Shown here: positions 19,264-31,470 of the stretch, one piece after another
Layout: the number at the start of each line of letters is the position of its first letter
How positions within the stretch are numbered: position 1 is the first letter of the stretch
Source: an uncultured Clostridia bacterium
GTDB lineage: Bacteria > Bacillota > Clostridia > TANB77 > CAG-508
Direction: 5' to 3'
NCBI GenBank assembly: GCA_948976265.1
Contig: CARFUA010000008.1
Span: forward strand, 4,948 to 68,947
DNA length: 64,000 nt
Notes under the pieces: model-generated
Seen by the model: only the letters and a program-made list of their open reading frames with translations
The model's database searches: none
Told to the model about the DNA's origin: nothing
Translations under genes and position numbers: made by a program

Positions 19264-19300
19264 GAAGAGCCACCAGTTTTCTGGTGGCTCTTCCTTTTTT
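19264..19300 (+). terminator. Strong terminator of the plus-strand small transcript
   Basis: GAAGAGCCACCAG and CTGGTGGCTCTTC form a perfect 13-bp stem with a TTTT loop followed by CTTTTTTT. The T-run is only on the plus strand, so it ends the transcript from 19044. That transcript would be about 220 nt and includes a second hairpin, GGTGC...GCACC, near 19217-19236. Confidence 0.88.
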
Positions 19301-19968
19301 TATTTTTCTCTTGCTAAAATAACCAATCTTGCTTTTGAATTATCATTACAGGTTGAAAGTGAAATTTCTCTTGCTTTTTCAGTATCTCTTTGCATGTATT
19401 GGGCATCACTTGGCGTTGTTTGAAACATATCATAAATCGTATAGGTAACCCTTGTTCCCGTTTGGTCAGTTATGTAGATTACATCTCCATTGGATAATTT
19501 ATGATTATCGGAAAAGAATAATCCATTTCGATAATTATGTCCCACAATCGTAGTATTTCCTGGCTGATTTAAACCAACGCCGTACAAAATTGCAACTGAC
19601 GTTTCTAGCGATTTTTTCGTCACTTGTGATAAAATCGGAAGATTTACTTTTGTTTTTGGAATTTCAAGTGTTCCCATTACTTCATAACCTTCCATATAGA
19701 CTTTTTCCGATTTTTGCTCTTTATTGGTTTCCATGCCATTAATTGAGTCCAATGGATTTTGTGCTTCTCCATCCTCATCTTTACTTTCGTTGTCAAACTC
19801 TCTTCGAATCGAAGCATCGGAAAATTGATCCACAATTTCCTGTGCTTTATCGTTCTTACTTTTAACAGCATACATATCATATACAAAATATCCCACAGTT
19901 CCCACAATTCCAATAATTACAATGATTAAAAGAACCGTTAAAACTTTACTATACTTACTATTAAACAT
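19300..19968 (-). CDS. Sortase
   Basis: 222 aa. N-terminal membrane anchor (residues 9-30), an acidic linker, then the sortase beta-barrel from EGYEVMGTLEIPKTKVNLPI. Catalytic residues are visible: His in TTIVGHNYRNG near 144, Cys in ISLSTCNDNSKARLVI near 207, and the Arg six residues later. Sortases join surface proteins or pilin subunits to peptidoglycan. Class assignment is uncertain; the short size and anchor at the N-terminus resemble classes B/D. There is no LPXTG substrate gene adjacent; the enzyme could act on surface proteins elsewhere. Confidence 0.9.
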   Translation of the reverse strand: MFNSKYSKVLTVLLIIVIIGIVGTVGYFVYDMYAVKSKNDKAQEIVDQFSDASIRREFDNESKDEDGEAQNPLDSINGMETNKEQKSEKVYMEGYEVMGTLEIPKTKVNLPILSQVTKKSLETSVAILYGVGLNQPGNTTIVGHNYRNGLFFSDNHKLSNGDVIYITDQTGTRVTYTIYDMFQTTPSDAQYMQRDTEKAREISLSTCNDNSKARLVILAREK

Positions 19969-20080
19969 ATCTTTCTCCTTTTTCTCATTAATTTAGTTCT
20001 TCTCTTTATTATTATAGCACATTTTTTGGATTTTGTCAAATTTTATGTTAATTTAATGTTTAATATGCTTATCTTTCGTT

Positions 20081-21835
20081 TTATTCCAAAATTGCCTTAA
20101 TTCTCCTAACACCACTTGAAGATGCTTCTTCTTTTTTTATTTTAAAATGCCCCAATTTCACTGTGTTGGTAACATGCGGTCCACCACATAATTCTTTTGA
20201 AATTTCTCCAATGGAATAAACCGTTACCCTATCTGGATATTTTTCAATGAACATACATTCCGCACCTGATTTTACAGCTTCTTCTTTTGGCATTTCTTCT
20301 GATGTTACGTCTAATCCTGCTTGAATCCATTCATTGACTAAATCTTCCACTTTTTGTTTTTCTTCTGGTGTCATTTTGGCAGGATGCGAAAAATCAAAAC
20401 GCATTCTTTCCGCTGTGATATTACTTCCTTTTTGATGAACATGTTCTCCTAAAACTACTTTCAAAGCAGCATTTAAAAGATGCGTTGCTGTATGATATTT
20501 TACTTCTTCTTCACCTGTTGAAGCAAGTCCACCTTTAAATTTTGCTTCACTTCCCATTCTGGATTTTGCTTGATGTGCCTTGAATAATTGATCAAATTCT
20601 TCCATTTCGACTTCCATTCCATTTTCTTTGGCTAATTCTACTGTCATTTCTGGTGGAAAACCGTAAGTTTCATATAAATTAAATACGGTCTGAGCATCGA
20701 TTTTTGTTTTGTTTTCTTGTTTCAATTTAGAAACTGCTTTTTCAAATTCTTTTTCCCCTTTGGCAAGTGTTTTCATGAATTTGTCCTTTTCTTCAATTAT
20801 AACAGAACAAATCATTTCTTTTTTTTGCACTAATTCTGGATACATTTCTTTTAAAGCCGTAATAGAAACTTCTATCATTTCTGGTAATCGATTCAAATCG
20901 ATGGCTAATTTATTCAAATGACGCGTCATTCTACGAAGTAAACGGCGCAAAATATAACCTCTGTCAACATTACTTGGGCGTCCACCATCGCTAATAATCA
21001 TTATACTAGAACGCAAATGTTCTGCTACAATTCTTCGACTTTGTATGCTATCATTTTGTTGTAATTCCTGCAATCGATTCATAACTGGTGCAAAAAGTTC
21101 AATTTCAAATGGTGTTTCTTTTCCTTGTAATAGCATTGCCATTCTTTCTAAACCAAGTCCTGTATCTACATTTTTTTGTTGCAATTTAGTGTATTTTCCA
21201 TCTTTGTCTTTGAAATATTCCATGAATACATTATTCCAAATCTCGACATATTTACCACATCCACAAGAGGGATTGCAATCTTCCGAACAAGCTGGTTTTC
21301 CTGTGTCGTAAAACATTTCTGTATCTGGTCCACAAGGACCTTCCTCGCCTGCAATCCACCAATTATCGTCTTTTCCAAAGAAATAAATTCTGCTTTCTGG
21401 AATGCCTGCTTTTTTCCAACATTCGAAAGACACCGTATCACGTGGCGCATCTTCATCTCCTGCAAAACAGGTAACGGATAGTTTTTCGGCAGGAATTTCT
21501 AATTCTTTGGTCAAAAATTCATAACTCATCGCAATGGATTCTTCTTTAAAATAATCGCCTAATGACCAATTTCCAAGCATTTCAAAATACGTCAAATGAC
21601 GATTGTCGCCAACTTCGTCAATATCAACCGTACGAAGACATTTTTGATAATCGGTTAATCTGGTTCCTGCTGGATGTTTTTCCCCTAATAAATACGGTAC
21701 CAATGGATGCATGCCAGCCGTTGTAAATAAAACGGATGGATCATTTTCAGGAATGACAGGGGCGGATGGAATTACCGCATGTCCATGGTTTTCAAAAAAT
21801 TTTAAATATTTGTTTCGAATATCGATTGCTTTCAT
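20081..21835 (-). CDS. alaS: Alanyl-tRNA synthetase, short form without C-Ala domain
   Basis: 584 aa against about 870 for the bacterial norm. The class II catalytic core is present (FFENHGHAVIPSAPVIP, TYFEMLGNWSLGDYF, GLGLERMAMLLQG), as are the tRNA-recognition region and the editing domain with zinc motifs HTATHLLNAAL and ELCGGPHV. The protein ends just after SSSGVRRIKAIL, so the C-terminal DHHA1/C-Ala domain is missing. The stop is clean and there is no downstream remnant, so this is an evolved short form rather than a truncation here. A CxC-rich insert (CSEDCNPSCGCG) lies near residue 185. It charges tRNA-Ala in the cytoplasm. Confidence 0.93.
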   Translation of the reverse strand: MKAIDIRNKYLKFFENHGHAVIPSAPVIPENDPSVLFTTAGMHPLVPYLLGEKHPAGTRLTDYQKCLRTVDIDEVGDNRHLTYFEMLGNWSLGDYFKEESIAMSYEFLTKELEIPAEKLSVTCFAGDEDAPRDTVSFECWKKAGIPESRIYFFGKDDNWWIAGEEGPCGPDTEMFYDTGKPACSEDCNPSCGCGKYVEIWNNVFMEYFKDKDGKYTKLQQKNVDTGLGLERMAMLLQGKETPFEIELFAPVMNRLQELQQNDSIQSRRIVAEHLRSSIMIISDGGRPSNVDRGYILRRLLRRMTRHLNKLAIDLNRLPEMIEVSITALKEMYPELVQKKEMICSVIIEEKDKFMKTLAKGEKEFEKAVSKLKQENKTKIDAQTVFNLYETYGFPPEMTVELAKENGMEVEMEEFDQLFKAHQAKSRMGSEAKFKGGLASTGEEEVKYHTATHLLNAALKVVLGEHVHQKGSNITAERMRFDFSHPAKMTPEEKQKVEDLVNEWIQAGLDVTSEEMPKEEAVKSGAECMFIEKYPDRVTVYSIGEISKELCGGPHVTNTVKLGHFKIKKEEASSSGVRRIKAILE

Positions 21836-21905
21836 AAAAAATCTCCTAAAATAAAATAATTCCAGTTCATTATATTACAAACGAATTGGAATTACAAGAT
21901 ATTTT

Positions 21906-23708
21906 TTAATTTTTTATATCATACTGTGCTGTTGTAAGGCTTAAATTGACATTATAATATGGATCCCCTTTTTGAATAACGCTTTTCCATTTTTCTTTAA
22001 AATTGTTGCTTTCCCTTTCAAATCTGGCTTTTTTCTCTGGTGTATTTTCATAACCTCTTGTTTTGGATTCGTAGTGCATTAATTCAATGTATGGATTATA
22101 AATAATTTGATAGCCTTTTTCCCTAATTTTTAAGCAAAAATCAACATCATTAAAAGCCACTTTGAAATTTTCTTCATCCATATAGCCTACTTCTTCATAG
22201 ATACTTCTTTTAGAAAACAAGCAAGCACCTGTCACTGCACTCATATTTTGCGTTAGGCAATCTTTGCCAAAATAAGCATGCATTCCGTCTGGTAGTTCGG
22301 TTAACATATTGGCTGCCAATCCACAAATTCCTACTACAATTCCCGCATGTTGAATTGACTTATCTTCATAATATAATCTAGCACCAACAGCTCCAACATC
22401 CTCTCTTTGTGCAAATCCAATGAACTTTTCTAGCCAGTTTGGTGTGATAAGTTCTGTATCACTATTTAATTGCATTACAAAATCAGCATCGGAATTTTTA
22501 ACACCAAAATTAATAATTTTGGAATAGTTAAATCCTTTTTCTGGATACGTAATCACTTTTACTTTGTTATTTTTTTGAATCGTTTCATAATATTCAAACG
22601 TTTCTTTTTCCTCGCTATTATTTTCGATGATTAAGATTTCATAGTTTTCATAAGTCGTTAATTTCAAAATAGATTCAAGGCAAGCTTTTAACAATCGAAT
22701 ACTATCTTTGTTAGGAATCAAAATGGATACTTTGGGATTTCCTTTTACTTCATATTCAACTTGGTAAATTCCTGGAATATCTCCGCCTTGACTTACTTTA
22801 GCTTGTAACCCCTGCCTTTCTAAATGCGCTTGAACTGCTTTCAAGCCAGCTTCATAAGCATACGGTTTGGCATCTGATTGCATGGCAGTCGAATTTTTGT
22901 GTATACGCCAATGATACAATATTTTAGGAATATGAATGATATGATTTGTAAGTTCTGTTGCTCGCAAAATAATATCAAAATCTTGCGCTCCATTATATTC
23001 TTCACGAAAGCCACCCAGTTTGTCCATTAATTCTTTTTTGAAAACTGATAGATGCGTGATATAATTATTCGCTCGCAAAGTATCCATAGAAAAATCTGGT
23101 TTAAAATATGGGTCTTTTCGATTTTCCTTTTCTCCTTCTATTTTATCTTCATCCGTATAAATAAATTCTACCTCTGGATTCTCATTGATGCTTTTTACAA
23201 TTTCATAAAGACAAAATTGTGGCAACAAATCATCATGGTCTAATAAAGCAATAAAGTCTCCTGTTACTAGTTTTAAAGCTTCATTTGTGTTACCAGATAT
23301 TCCTTTATTTTCCTTCAAAAATTGATACTTAATACGGCCATCTTTTTGCAAAATCGGCTCTAACTTTTTATTTTTTTCTGGACTTCCGTCCGCCAAGCAA
23401 AGCTCCCAATTAGAATAGGTTTGCGCAATTAAACAATCAACTAATTCTTCAAAAAACTGGATGGGCGTTTGATACATTGGTACAACAATGCTAATTTTAG
23501 AGTGTGTCGCAAATTTTGTTTTTCTTTGCTCTTCTAATTCTTCCTGCGTTGGTTCATTGTTCTGCATCCACAATTGATACTTTTGCCCCACATTTTTTCT
23601 TCTTGTTAAAACATGAAATAATTCTACCACAATTTTTCCAATCGTTTTTAGCACTCCATATTTTTTGATATAATATTTTATTTGATTATATCTATGTTTT
23701 AAGTTCAT
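21906..23708 (-). CDS. Bifunctional family 2 glycosyltransferase
   Basis: 600 aa from the ATG at 23708 (GGAAGAAGG upstream), overlapping the preceding gene by 17 bp. It holds two GT-A domains. The first starts at KISIVVPMYQTP with DxD-like ALLDHDDLL; the second starts at KVSILIPNKDS with LNSDTELITPNWLE and a C-terminal AFNDVDFCLKIREKGY. This layout is typical of surface-polysaccharide (rhamnan-like) chain-extending enzymes. It lies last in a three-gene set with a flippase-like membrane protein and a GT-C enzyme, together probably building a cell-surface glycan. Confidence 0.88.
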   Translation of the reverse strand: MNLKHRYNQIKYYIKKYGVLKTIGKIVVELFHVLTRRKNVGQKYQLWMQNNEPTQEELEEQRKTKFATHSKISIVVPMYQTPIQFFEELVDCLIAQTYSNWELCLADGSPEKNKKLEPILQKDGRIKYQFLKENKGISGNTNEALKLVTGDFIALLDHDDLLPQFCLYEIVKSINENPEVEFIYTDEDKIEGEKENRKDPYFKPDFSMDTLRANNYITHLSVFKKELMDKLGGFREEYNGAQDFDIILRATELTNHIIHIPKILYHWRIHKNSTAMQSDAKPYAYEAGLKAVQAHLERQGLQAKVSQGGDIPGIYQVEYEVKGNPKVSILIPNKDSIRLLKACLESILKLTTYENYEILIIENNSEEKETFEYYETIQKNNKVKVITYPEKGFNYSKIINFGVKNSDADFVMQLNSDTELITPNWLEKFIGFAQREDVGAVGARLYYEDKSIQHAGIVVGICGLAANMLTELPDGMHAYFGKDCLTQNMSAVTGACLFSKRSIYEEVGYMDEENFKVAFNDVDFCLKIREKGYQIIYNPYIELMHYESKTRGYENTPEKKARFERESNNFKEKWKSVIQKGDPYYNVNLSLTTAQYDIKN

Positions 23709-24879
23709 ACTTGCCTTCTTCCTTTCCTTTTTCATATTTTCGATAATTGATTTTCGTACAAATTCCTTCATAACCCGCTGAACTCATTTGTCCTATTATT
23801 GTGCAAAATGGTGTTGGAACAAATGACATCACCGTTCGAATGAAATAAGCAATCATCATATTTAGAGTCATTTTCACAGCGGAATCTTCTAACTGTAAAA
23901 AGCATGTTTTTATCATTATAAATGGTGCTATTGCAAAATCTAAAATATGTAATAAAATAAAAATACTGACGATTTTTAAATCTGGTTTGTAAAACGGATA
24001 TAACACCAGAGATAAAATAATTACAGACAGCATCAACAAAAAATTAAACTTGATTGCATTTTTTAAATGTTGACTGTAAGAAAATCTTTTCTTTGCAATA
24101 TCAATTTTAGCAACTGTCTTAACTGCTCCTTCAGCATCCCATTGCATATCGGTTACCAAAGTAGCAAAAGTAATTGCCAATACATATTGTGGTCCATATT
24201 CAAAAGAATTACTAAATCCAAATAAGTAAATAATTAAAAACATAAAACTCACACAAAACGAAACCGAATCATATCTAAAACAGTCTTTTAAAGAAAAGCG
24301 AAAATCGATTTTCTCCACATTTTTCATCAGCAAAATCACAATCATAACAAACATCACAATCCCCGTAACAACTGCTGTTACCAACTGACTGCGTGTAAAA
24401 ATTGCCATACTAATTAATACACTAAAATTAATCATATTAAACAAAACTGCAATTTTATTGGCTTTTTTGTTTTCTTCTTTATAATAAAGTTTTGTTAATA
24501 TCAATTGCAAAATCGTATGGAAAAAAATTTGAGTTATGGAATAAATGCAAAATATTTGATAAATCGTTTGGTCCATATTCATAAAATCAATATAGCTTTT
24601 ATGCTTCAAAATAATTCCGCCAAAACAAACCATACTAAATACAATTCCATAAAAAATTCCATTATCTGCCATATTGGGGTTTCCATTTTTATATTGGGTA
24701 ATATTAGCTCCAACACCAAAAATCGATACAATCATTCCCATAATACATTGCAAAGGATAGGTTAGGGAAAAAATATTAATCAAATTTTTATCCAAGAAAA
24801 TCCCCAATAAAAACCACGATAAAATTGGAACACTAGATGTAATTAATATATCAAAACTTACTCTTAATAATCGTTTCAT
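23692..24879 (-). CDS. Polytopic membrane protein, MATE/flippase-like
   Basis: 395 aa with about 11-12 hydrophobic segments and few charged loops. The general pattern (paired helices, GIFYGIVFSMVCFGGIIL, QWDAEGAVKTVAKID) resembles MATE-type transporters of the MOP superfamily, but no single diagnostic motif is present. It sits between two glycosyltransferase genes, overlapping both (4 bp with the GT-C gene), which suggests export of a lipid-linked sugar intermediate (inference). Confidence 0.65.
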   Translation of the reverse strand: MKRLLRVSFDILITSSVPILSWFLLGIFLDKNLINIFSLTYPLQCIMGMIVSIFGVGANITQYKNGNPNMADNGIFYGIVFSMVCFGGIILKHKSYIDFMNMDQTIYQIFCIYSITQIFFHTILQLILTKLYYKEENKKANKIAVLFNMINFSVLISMAIFTRSQLVTAVVTGIVMFVMIVILLMKNVEKIDFRFSLKDCFRYDSVSFCVSFMFLIIYLFGFSNSFEYGPQYVLAITFATLVTDMQWDAEGAVKTVAKIDIAKKRFSYSQHLKNAIKFNFLLMLSVIILSLVLYPFYKPDLKIVSIFILLHILDFAIAPFIMIKTCFLQLEDSAVKMTLNMMIAYFIRTVMSFVPTPFCTIIGQMSSAGYEGICTKINYRKYEKGKEEGKYELKT

Positions 24880-26300
24880 ATTTTCCTCTCAAGCTTTATT
24901 TTATGACAAATGTTTTTCGCATATGTTATCATAAGCAAAATTCCCGCAAAAATCAGCACTTTGATAGAATACGTCATTCCTATATCATATGGATCGCCCT
25001 CTACTCTAAAATATGAAATAGAAGGAAGTATCGCTGTTAAAGTCAAAATCAAAGTGAATTTTCTCATCGTCTTATTTTGCCAAATAAAACTTGGCAAAAT
25101 CCACAACAAATACCATTTCTGAAAGTTCGATAACACGATAAAAATAAAAATTAACATTTCCTTATTATAAATTTTCATGCATTTATGCCAAGTCAATTTT
25201 TTGTCAAAACATATATTAATTAGCATATCAACATACACAATCACAAACACTGGCATCAGAAAAAAATTGATGGAATCAAAGATTTTTTTATCTGCTTTAA
25301 TAAGTAAAATGGTTAGAATGGACTGACTATATTTCTGCCCTTGTACAAGCATATTCGTAAAAATCGAAACATCTCGATAATATGGCAAATAGAGCAAAAC
25401 AACCATTCCTACAATTGCCAAGCCAGAAATGAAGCAATATCCTATTTTTTTCAAAATCTTCTCTTTTCGAAAATAATACAACAACACAAACGGCACCAAT
25501 AAAACCGTACTATATTTAATACTAATCGAAAACGCTAAACTTATCATCGTCAAATAAATATTTTTCTGTTTCAATAAAAAATAAAAACTTAAACCAGTAA
25601 AAAATACTAAATAAATATCATTATGTACATTACTCAAAAATTCAATTAACACCAACGGATTTAAGCCATATAAAAGCATACACTTTGTACTTTTCGTCAT
25701 CTTATAAACTAACGCTACAATCGCCAAATGAACCGCATAAGAAGCCAACTTAAAAACAAATAATGCAATGGTCACCTTTCCAAATGATAGCGAAACCAAT
25801 CCTCGCGCAATTCCATTCCACAATGGACCATACACACTCGTCGTATTTTTCCAATATCCTGTATTATTCAGTATTTCATCCTGGATTCCTTTTTCTTGCA
25901 AATCAGCCACAGACGTATAATATGGATTTTCATGATATTGGCTACTAAGCCAGCTATCTCCAATATAATAATAAATATCGGAACTTAAAAATGGTAAAAT
26001 CATCATAAAAATGAACGAAATGCAAGCAATCCAAATGAAGACTTGCTTTTTATTTTGAAAAATTTGCTTTTCTTTTTTTATAACAACTAAATAACATAAG
26101 CTAAAAAGTAATATTAATCCAATTACAATACAACCACTTAATAATCCAATCATCTCATTATTGGATTTCATCAATCGATATGTATAATACGCATCAAATC
26201 CATCTACTGTTCGGTTCATTAGTAAATATTGGATGGATGGAATGCATAATAGAATTGCAAAAAGCAACATGAGATATAATAAAATTTTATTTTTTTTCAC
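24876..26300 (-). CDS. Integral-membrane GT-C type glycosyltransferase
   Basis: 474 aa from the GTG at 26300, supported by AAGGAG nine bases upstream and a 4-bp GTGA overlap with the queH stop. About 11 membrane helices. An acidic loop after the second or third helix (FLSSDIYYYIGDSWLSSQYH) and YGLNPLVLIEFLSNVHNDIY are features of polyprenol-phosphate-sugar dependent mannosyltransferase-like enzymes. The sugar and acceptor are unknown. First of the glycan gene set. Confidence 0.75.
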   Translation of the reverse strand: MKKNKILLYLMLLFAILLCIPSIQYLLMNRTVDGFDAYYTYRLMKSNNEMIGLLSGCIVIGLILLFSLCYLVVIKKEKQIFQNKKQVFIWIACISFIFMMILPFLSSDIYYYIGDSWLSSQYHENPYYTSVADLQEKGIQDEILNNTGYWKNTTSVYGPLWNGIARGLVSLSFGKVTIALFVFKLASYAVHLAIVALVYKMTKSTKCMLLYGLNPLVLIEFLSNVHNDIYLVFFTGLSFYFLLKQKNIYLTMISLAFSISIKYSTVLLVPFVLLYYFRKEKILKKIGYCFISGLAIVGMVVLLYLPYYRDVSIFTNMLVQGQKYSQSILTILLIKADKKIFDSINFFLMPVFVIVYVDMLINICFDKKLTWHKCMKIYNKEMLIFIFIVLSNFQKWYLLWILPSFIWQNKTMRKFTLILTLTAILPSISYFRVEGDPYDIGMTYSIKVLIFAGILLMITYAKNICHKIKLERKI

Positions 26301-26863
26301 TTCGTTAGACTCCTTCTTGTATCCTTTTCTATCTGTTTGGCATAACGTTCTTCCTCCGAAAATACACACCCACAATACTTCTGCCTATACAATCCCAATT
26401 CTCTCGCCTTATCTTGTCCTTCGCGAAAACCTTGTCTAAAATCGCGATACAAAAAATCAACCTCATACTTTTTCGCCATTTCTTCGCATACTTCTTTTAA
26501 TCTCTCATGTCTCTGATAAGGACTCACAAACAACGTCGTCGTAAAACAATCAAATCCATTTTCTTTCGCATATTTCGCCGTTTCTTCTATACGCACTTGA
26601 TAGCAATAATTTTGGCATCGATTTTCCAAATCTCCCACCACATTTTGACAAAACTCACGTAAGCCATAATTCTCATTCACAATCAATTCCAAATCAATCA
26701 TTTTACTATATTCAATCAACGTATCACGCCTTGTTTTATATTCCATATATGGATGAATATTCGGATTAAACCAATACGAAACTGGTTCAATTCCCTCACT
26801 TCTTAAACTCTCAATACAATACACACTACAAGGTGCACAACAAGTATGTAACAATAATTTCAT
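26297..26863 (-). CDS. queH: Epoxyqueuosine reductase QueH
   Basis: 188 aa, the normal QueH length. The N-terminal LLLHTCCAPCS holds the tandem-Cys motif and residues near 165 the second pair in KYCGC; conserved YSKMIDLELI and TTTLFVSPYQRHE also match. QueH, the non-cobalamin alternative to QueG, catalyses the last step of queuosine formation in tRNA wobble position 34. No other queuosine gene is adjacent. Queuosine affects decoding accuracy, a side note given the recoding seen here. It follows ruvB by 6 bp. Confidence 0.93.
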   Translation of the reverse strand: MKLLLHTCCAPCSVYCIESLRSEGIEPVSYWFNPNIHPYMEYKTRRDTLIEYSKMIDLELIVNENYGLREFCQNVVGDLENRCQNYCYQVRIEETAKYAKENGFDCFTTTLFVSPYQRHERLKEVCEEMAKKYEVDFLYRDFRQGFREGQDKARELGLYRQKYCGCVFSEEERYAKQIEKDTRRSLTK

Positions 26864-26869
26864 TTTTTC

Positions 26870-27883
26870 CTATCCTTTATATTCTATTCCCAAATGTTCA
26901 TACGCAAGCGGTGTCGCCATTCTACCACGTGGCGTTCTTGCTAAAAAACCGATTTGCATCAAATATGGCTCATAAACATCTTCTAACGTTTCAGTTTCTT
27001 CATTAATCGTTGCTGCTAACGTTTCTAAACCAACTGGCTTTCCTGCATATTTCACAATCAACGTTTCTAAAATCTTTTTATCTGTATGGTCCAGCCCCAA
27101 ATCATCAATTTCTAACTTGTTCAAGGCAAGTCGTGCAATTTCCAACATAATATTTCCATCACTCAGCACTAAAGCATAATCTCTGACACGTTTTAGCAAT
27201 CGATTCGCGATACGTGGTGTGCCTCTAGAACGCTTTGCTAGCTCTTTAGATGCATCTGGCGCAATTTCAATTTGTAAAATATCGCTCGAACGATTAATGA
27301 TTGTCTCCAAATCCTGCTCAGAATACAATTCTAACCTACTAACAATCCCAAATCGGTCACGAAGTGGCGTACTCAACGAACCTGCTCTTGTTGTTGCGCC
27401 AATCAGCGTAAACTTTGGTAAATCCAAACGAATTGAACGAGCAGCTGGTCCTTTTCCAATCATAATATCCAAATTAAAATCCTCTAAAGCAGGATACAAA
27501 ATCTCTTCCACATTTTTATTCAAGCGATGAATTTCATCAATAAAAAGCACATCATTTTCTGATAAATTCGTGAGAATCGCTGCCAAATCACCTGGTTTTT
27601 CAATCGCAGGACCAGATGTAATTCGAATATTGGAATGCATTTCATTCGCAATAATATTGGAAAGCGTCGTTTTACCAAGTCCTGGCGGTCCATATAATAA
27701 AACATGATCCAATGCTTCGCCACGTTTTTTGGCTGCTTCAATATAAATTTTCATATTTTCTTTGACTTTCGTTTGCCCAATATATTCACTCAAAACCTGT
27801 GGACGGAGTGAAACCTCATTCACCAATTCTTCTTCATCGTGCAACGTCGGTACTAGCAAATTTTCTTCTTCCATAGTTTTCAT
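26870..27883 (-). CDS. ruvB: Holliday junction branch-migration ATPase RuvB
   Basis: 337 aa. Walker [20 protein letters not shown] near residue 62, Walker [12 protein letters not shown], sensor 1 [11 protein letters not shown], and the C-terminal winged helix ending [17 protein letters not shown]. RuvB drives branch migration with RuvA; ruvA and ruvC are not in this window. Start at 27883. It follows a 79-aa gene by 8 bp and lies in a run of repair/replication genes (ligA upstream). Confidence 0.97.
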   Translation of the reverse strand: MKTMEEENLLVPTLHDEEELVNEVSLRPQVLSEYIGQTKVKENMKIYIEAAKKRGEALDHVLLYGPPGLGKTTLSNIIANEMHSNIRITSGPAIEKPGDLAAILTNLSENDVLFIDEIHRLNKNVEEILYPALEDFNLDIMIGKGPAARSIRLDLPKFTLIGATTRAGSLSTPLRDRFGIVSRLELYSEQDLETIINRSSDILQIEIAPDASKELAKRSRGTPRIANRLLKRVRDYALVLSDGNIMLEIARLALNKLEIDDLGLDHTDKKILETLIVKYAGKPVGLETLAATINEETETLEDVYEPYLMQIGFLARTPRGRMATPLAYEHLGIEYKG

Positions 27884-27891
27884 CCTTTATC

Positions 27892-28131
27892 CTAAATTTC
27901 CATATAATACTCTAAATTTTCCATAAACGGAAATAATTCTTTCACTCTTTTCAAAGTATATACCGCACTTTTCTGATGCGGACACTTTTCTGGCGCCTCA
28001 ATTAATTCATTTTTATAACAATTTTTATCCAATTTATAAATCAAATAACGACACTCCATATAATCATAATACAACTGAAATCCATTATCCAAATCTTCCC
28101 AAAACATCTCAAATGTGTATTCTTTTTCCAT
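27892..28131 (-). CDS. Conserved-looking small protein of unknown function
   Basis: 79 aa, acidic and rich in Tyr and Phe, with EMFWEDLDNGFQLYYDYMECRY and a single CPH motif. No membrane segment or signal peptide. Tight packing between ligA (19 bp) and ruvB (8 bp), plus GGAACAGAAATGG-type upstream sequence, supports a real gene. No family recognised. Confidence 0.65.
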   Translation of the reverse strand: MEKEYTFEMFWEDLDNGFQLYYDYMECRYLIYKLDKNCYKNELIEAPEKCPHQKSAVYTLKRVKELFPFMENLEYYMEI

Positions 28132-28150
28132 TTCTGTTCCCTTTCGTAAT

Positions 28151-30809
<2,659 letters not shown>

Positions 30810-30837
30810 ACTCTATTTCTCCGTTTTCTAATTTGTT

Positions 30838-31470
30838 TTATGCATCTTTAAACAAGTCTTTTCCATTTTTTAAATAATCATACCCTGAAAAAATCGTTGC
30901 AATAACAGCTAAACTCATTAAAACAGTCGTTATGATATTTACCACAAATCCTAATTTTGTAAAAGTATAGCCATATTCTATAAATTCTCCAAATGCATGA
31001 ATATCAATAAAGGCTAATACAATGGCTAACATTTGGGTAACTGTTTTAAGTTTTCCCCAAAAAGATGCCGCAATTACTTGCCCACCTTTCTCAACTGCTA
31101 CTAAGCGATAACCAGATACTAAAAATTCTCTCGTCAAAATAATCGCTGGCACCCAAGCTGGCAATTTATGAAATTGCACCAAAATAATCAAAGCTGATAA
31201 TACCAATATTTTATCTGCCAATGGATCTAAAAATTTACCAAAAGTGGTTACCATATTTCTAGAACGCGCCAAATGTCCATCAATGGCATCGGTTATAGAA
31301 GCAATAATAAAGATTAAATTCATCCACAACATCATCACTGGAATGCCTTCACTTACTTCTAACACGCCCCAAGCAATAGCTTTATCAACTTTCAGGCAGG
31401 ATAGAATTAGCATTACTGGTACTAATATCATTCTGAACATTGTTAGTTTGTTCGCTAGATTCATTTTCAT
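30838..31470 (-). CDS. pgsA: CDP-diacylglycerol-glycerol-3-phosphate phosphatidyltransferase
   Basis: 210 aa from the ATG at 31470 (GGAGG nine bases upstream). The CDP-alcohol phosphotransferase signature is complete: DAIDGHLARSRNMVTTFG followed by KFLDPLADK, with five to six membrane helices. PgsA makes phosphatidylglycerophosphate, the step after GpsA/PlsY-derived phosphatidic acid. The first about 28 codons overlap the 3' end of the UPF0182 gene in another frame, an unusually long overlap. Confidence 0.94.
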   Translation of the reverse strand: MKMNLANKLTMFRMILVPVMLILSCLKVDKAIAWGVLEVSEGIPVMMLWMNLIFIIASITDAIDGHLARSRNMVTTFGKFLDPLADKILVLSALIILVQFHKLPAWVPAIILTREFLVSGYRLVAVEKGGQVIAASFWGKLKTVTQMLAIVLAFIDIHAFGEFIEYGYTFTKLGFVVNIITTVLMSLAVIATIFSGYDYLKNGKDLFKDA

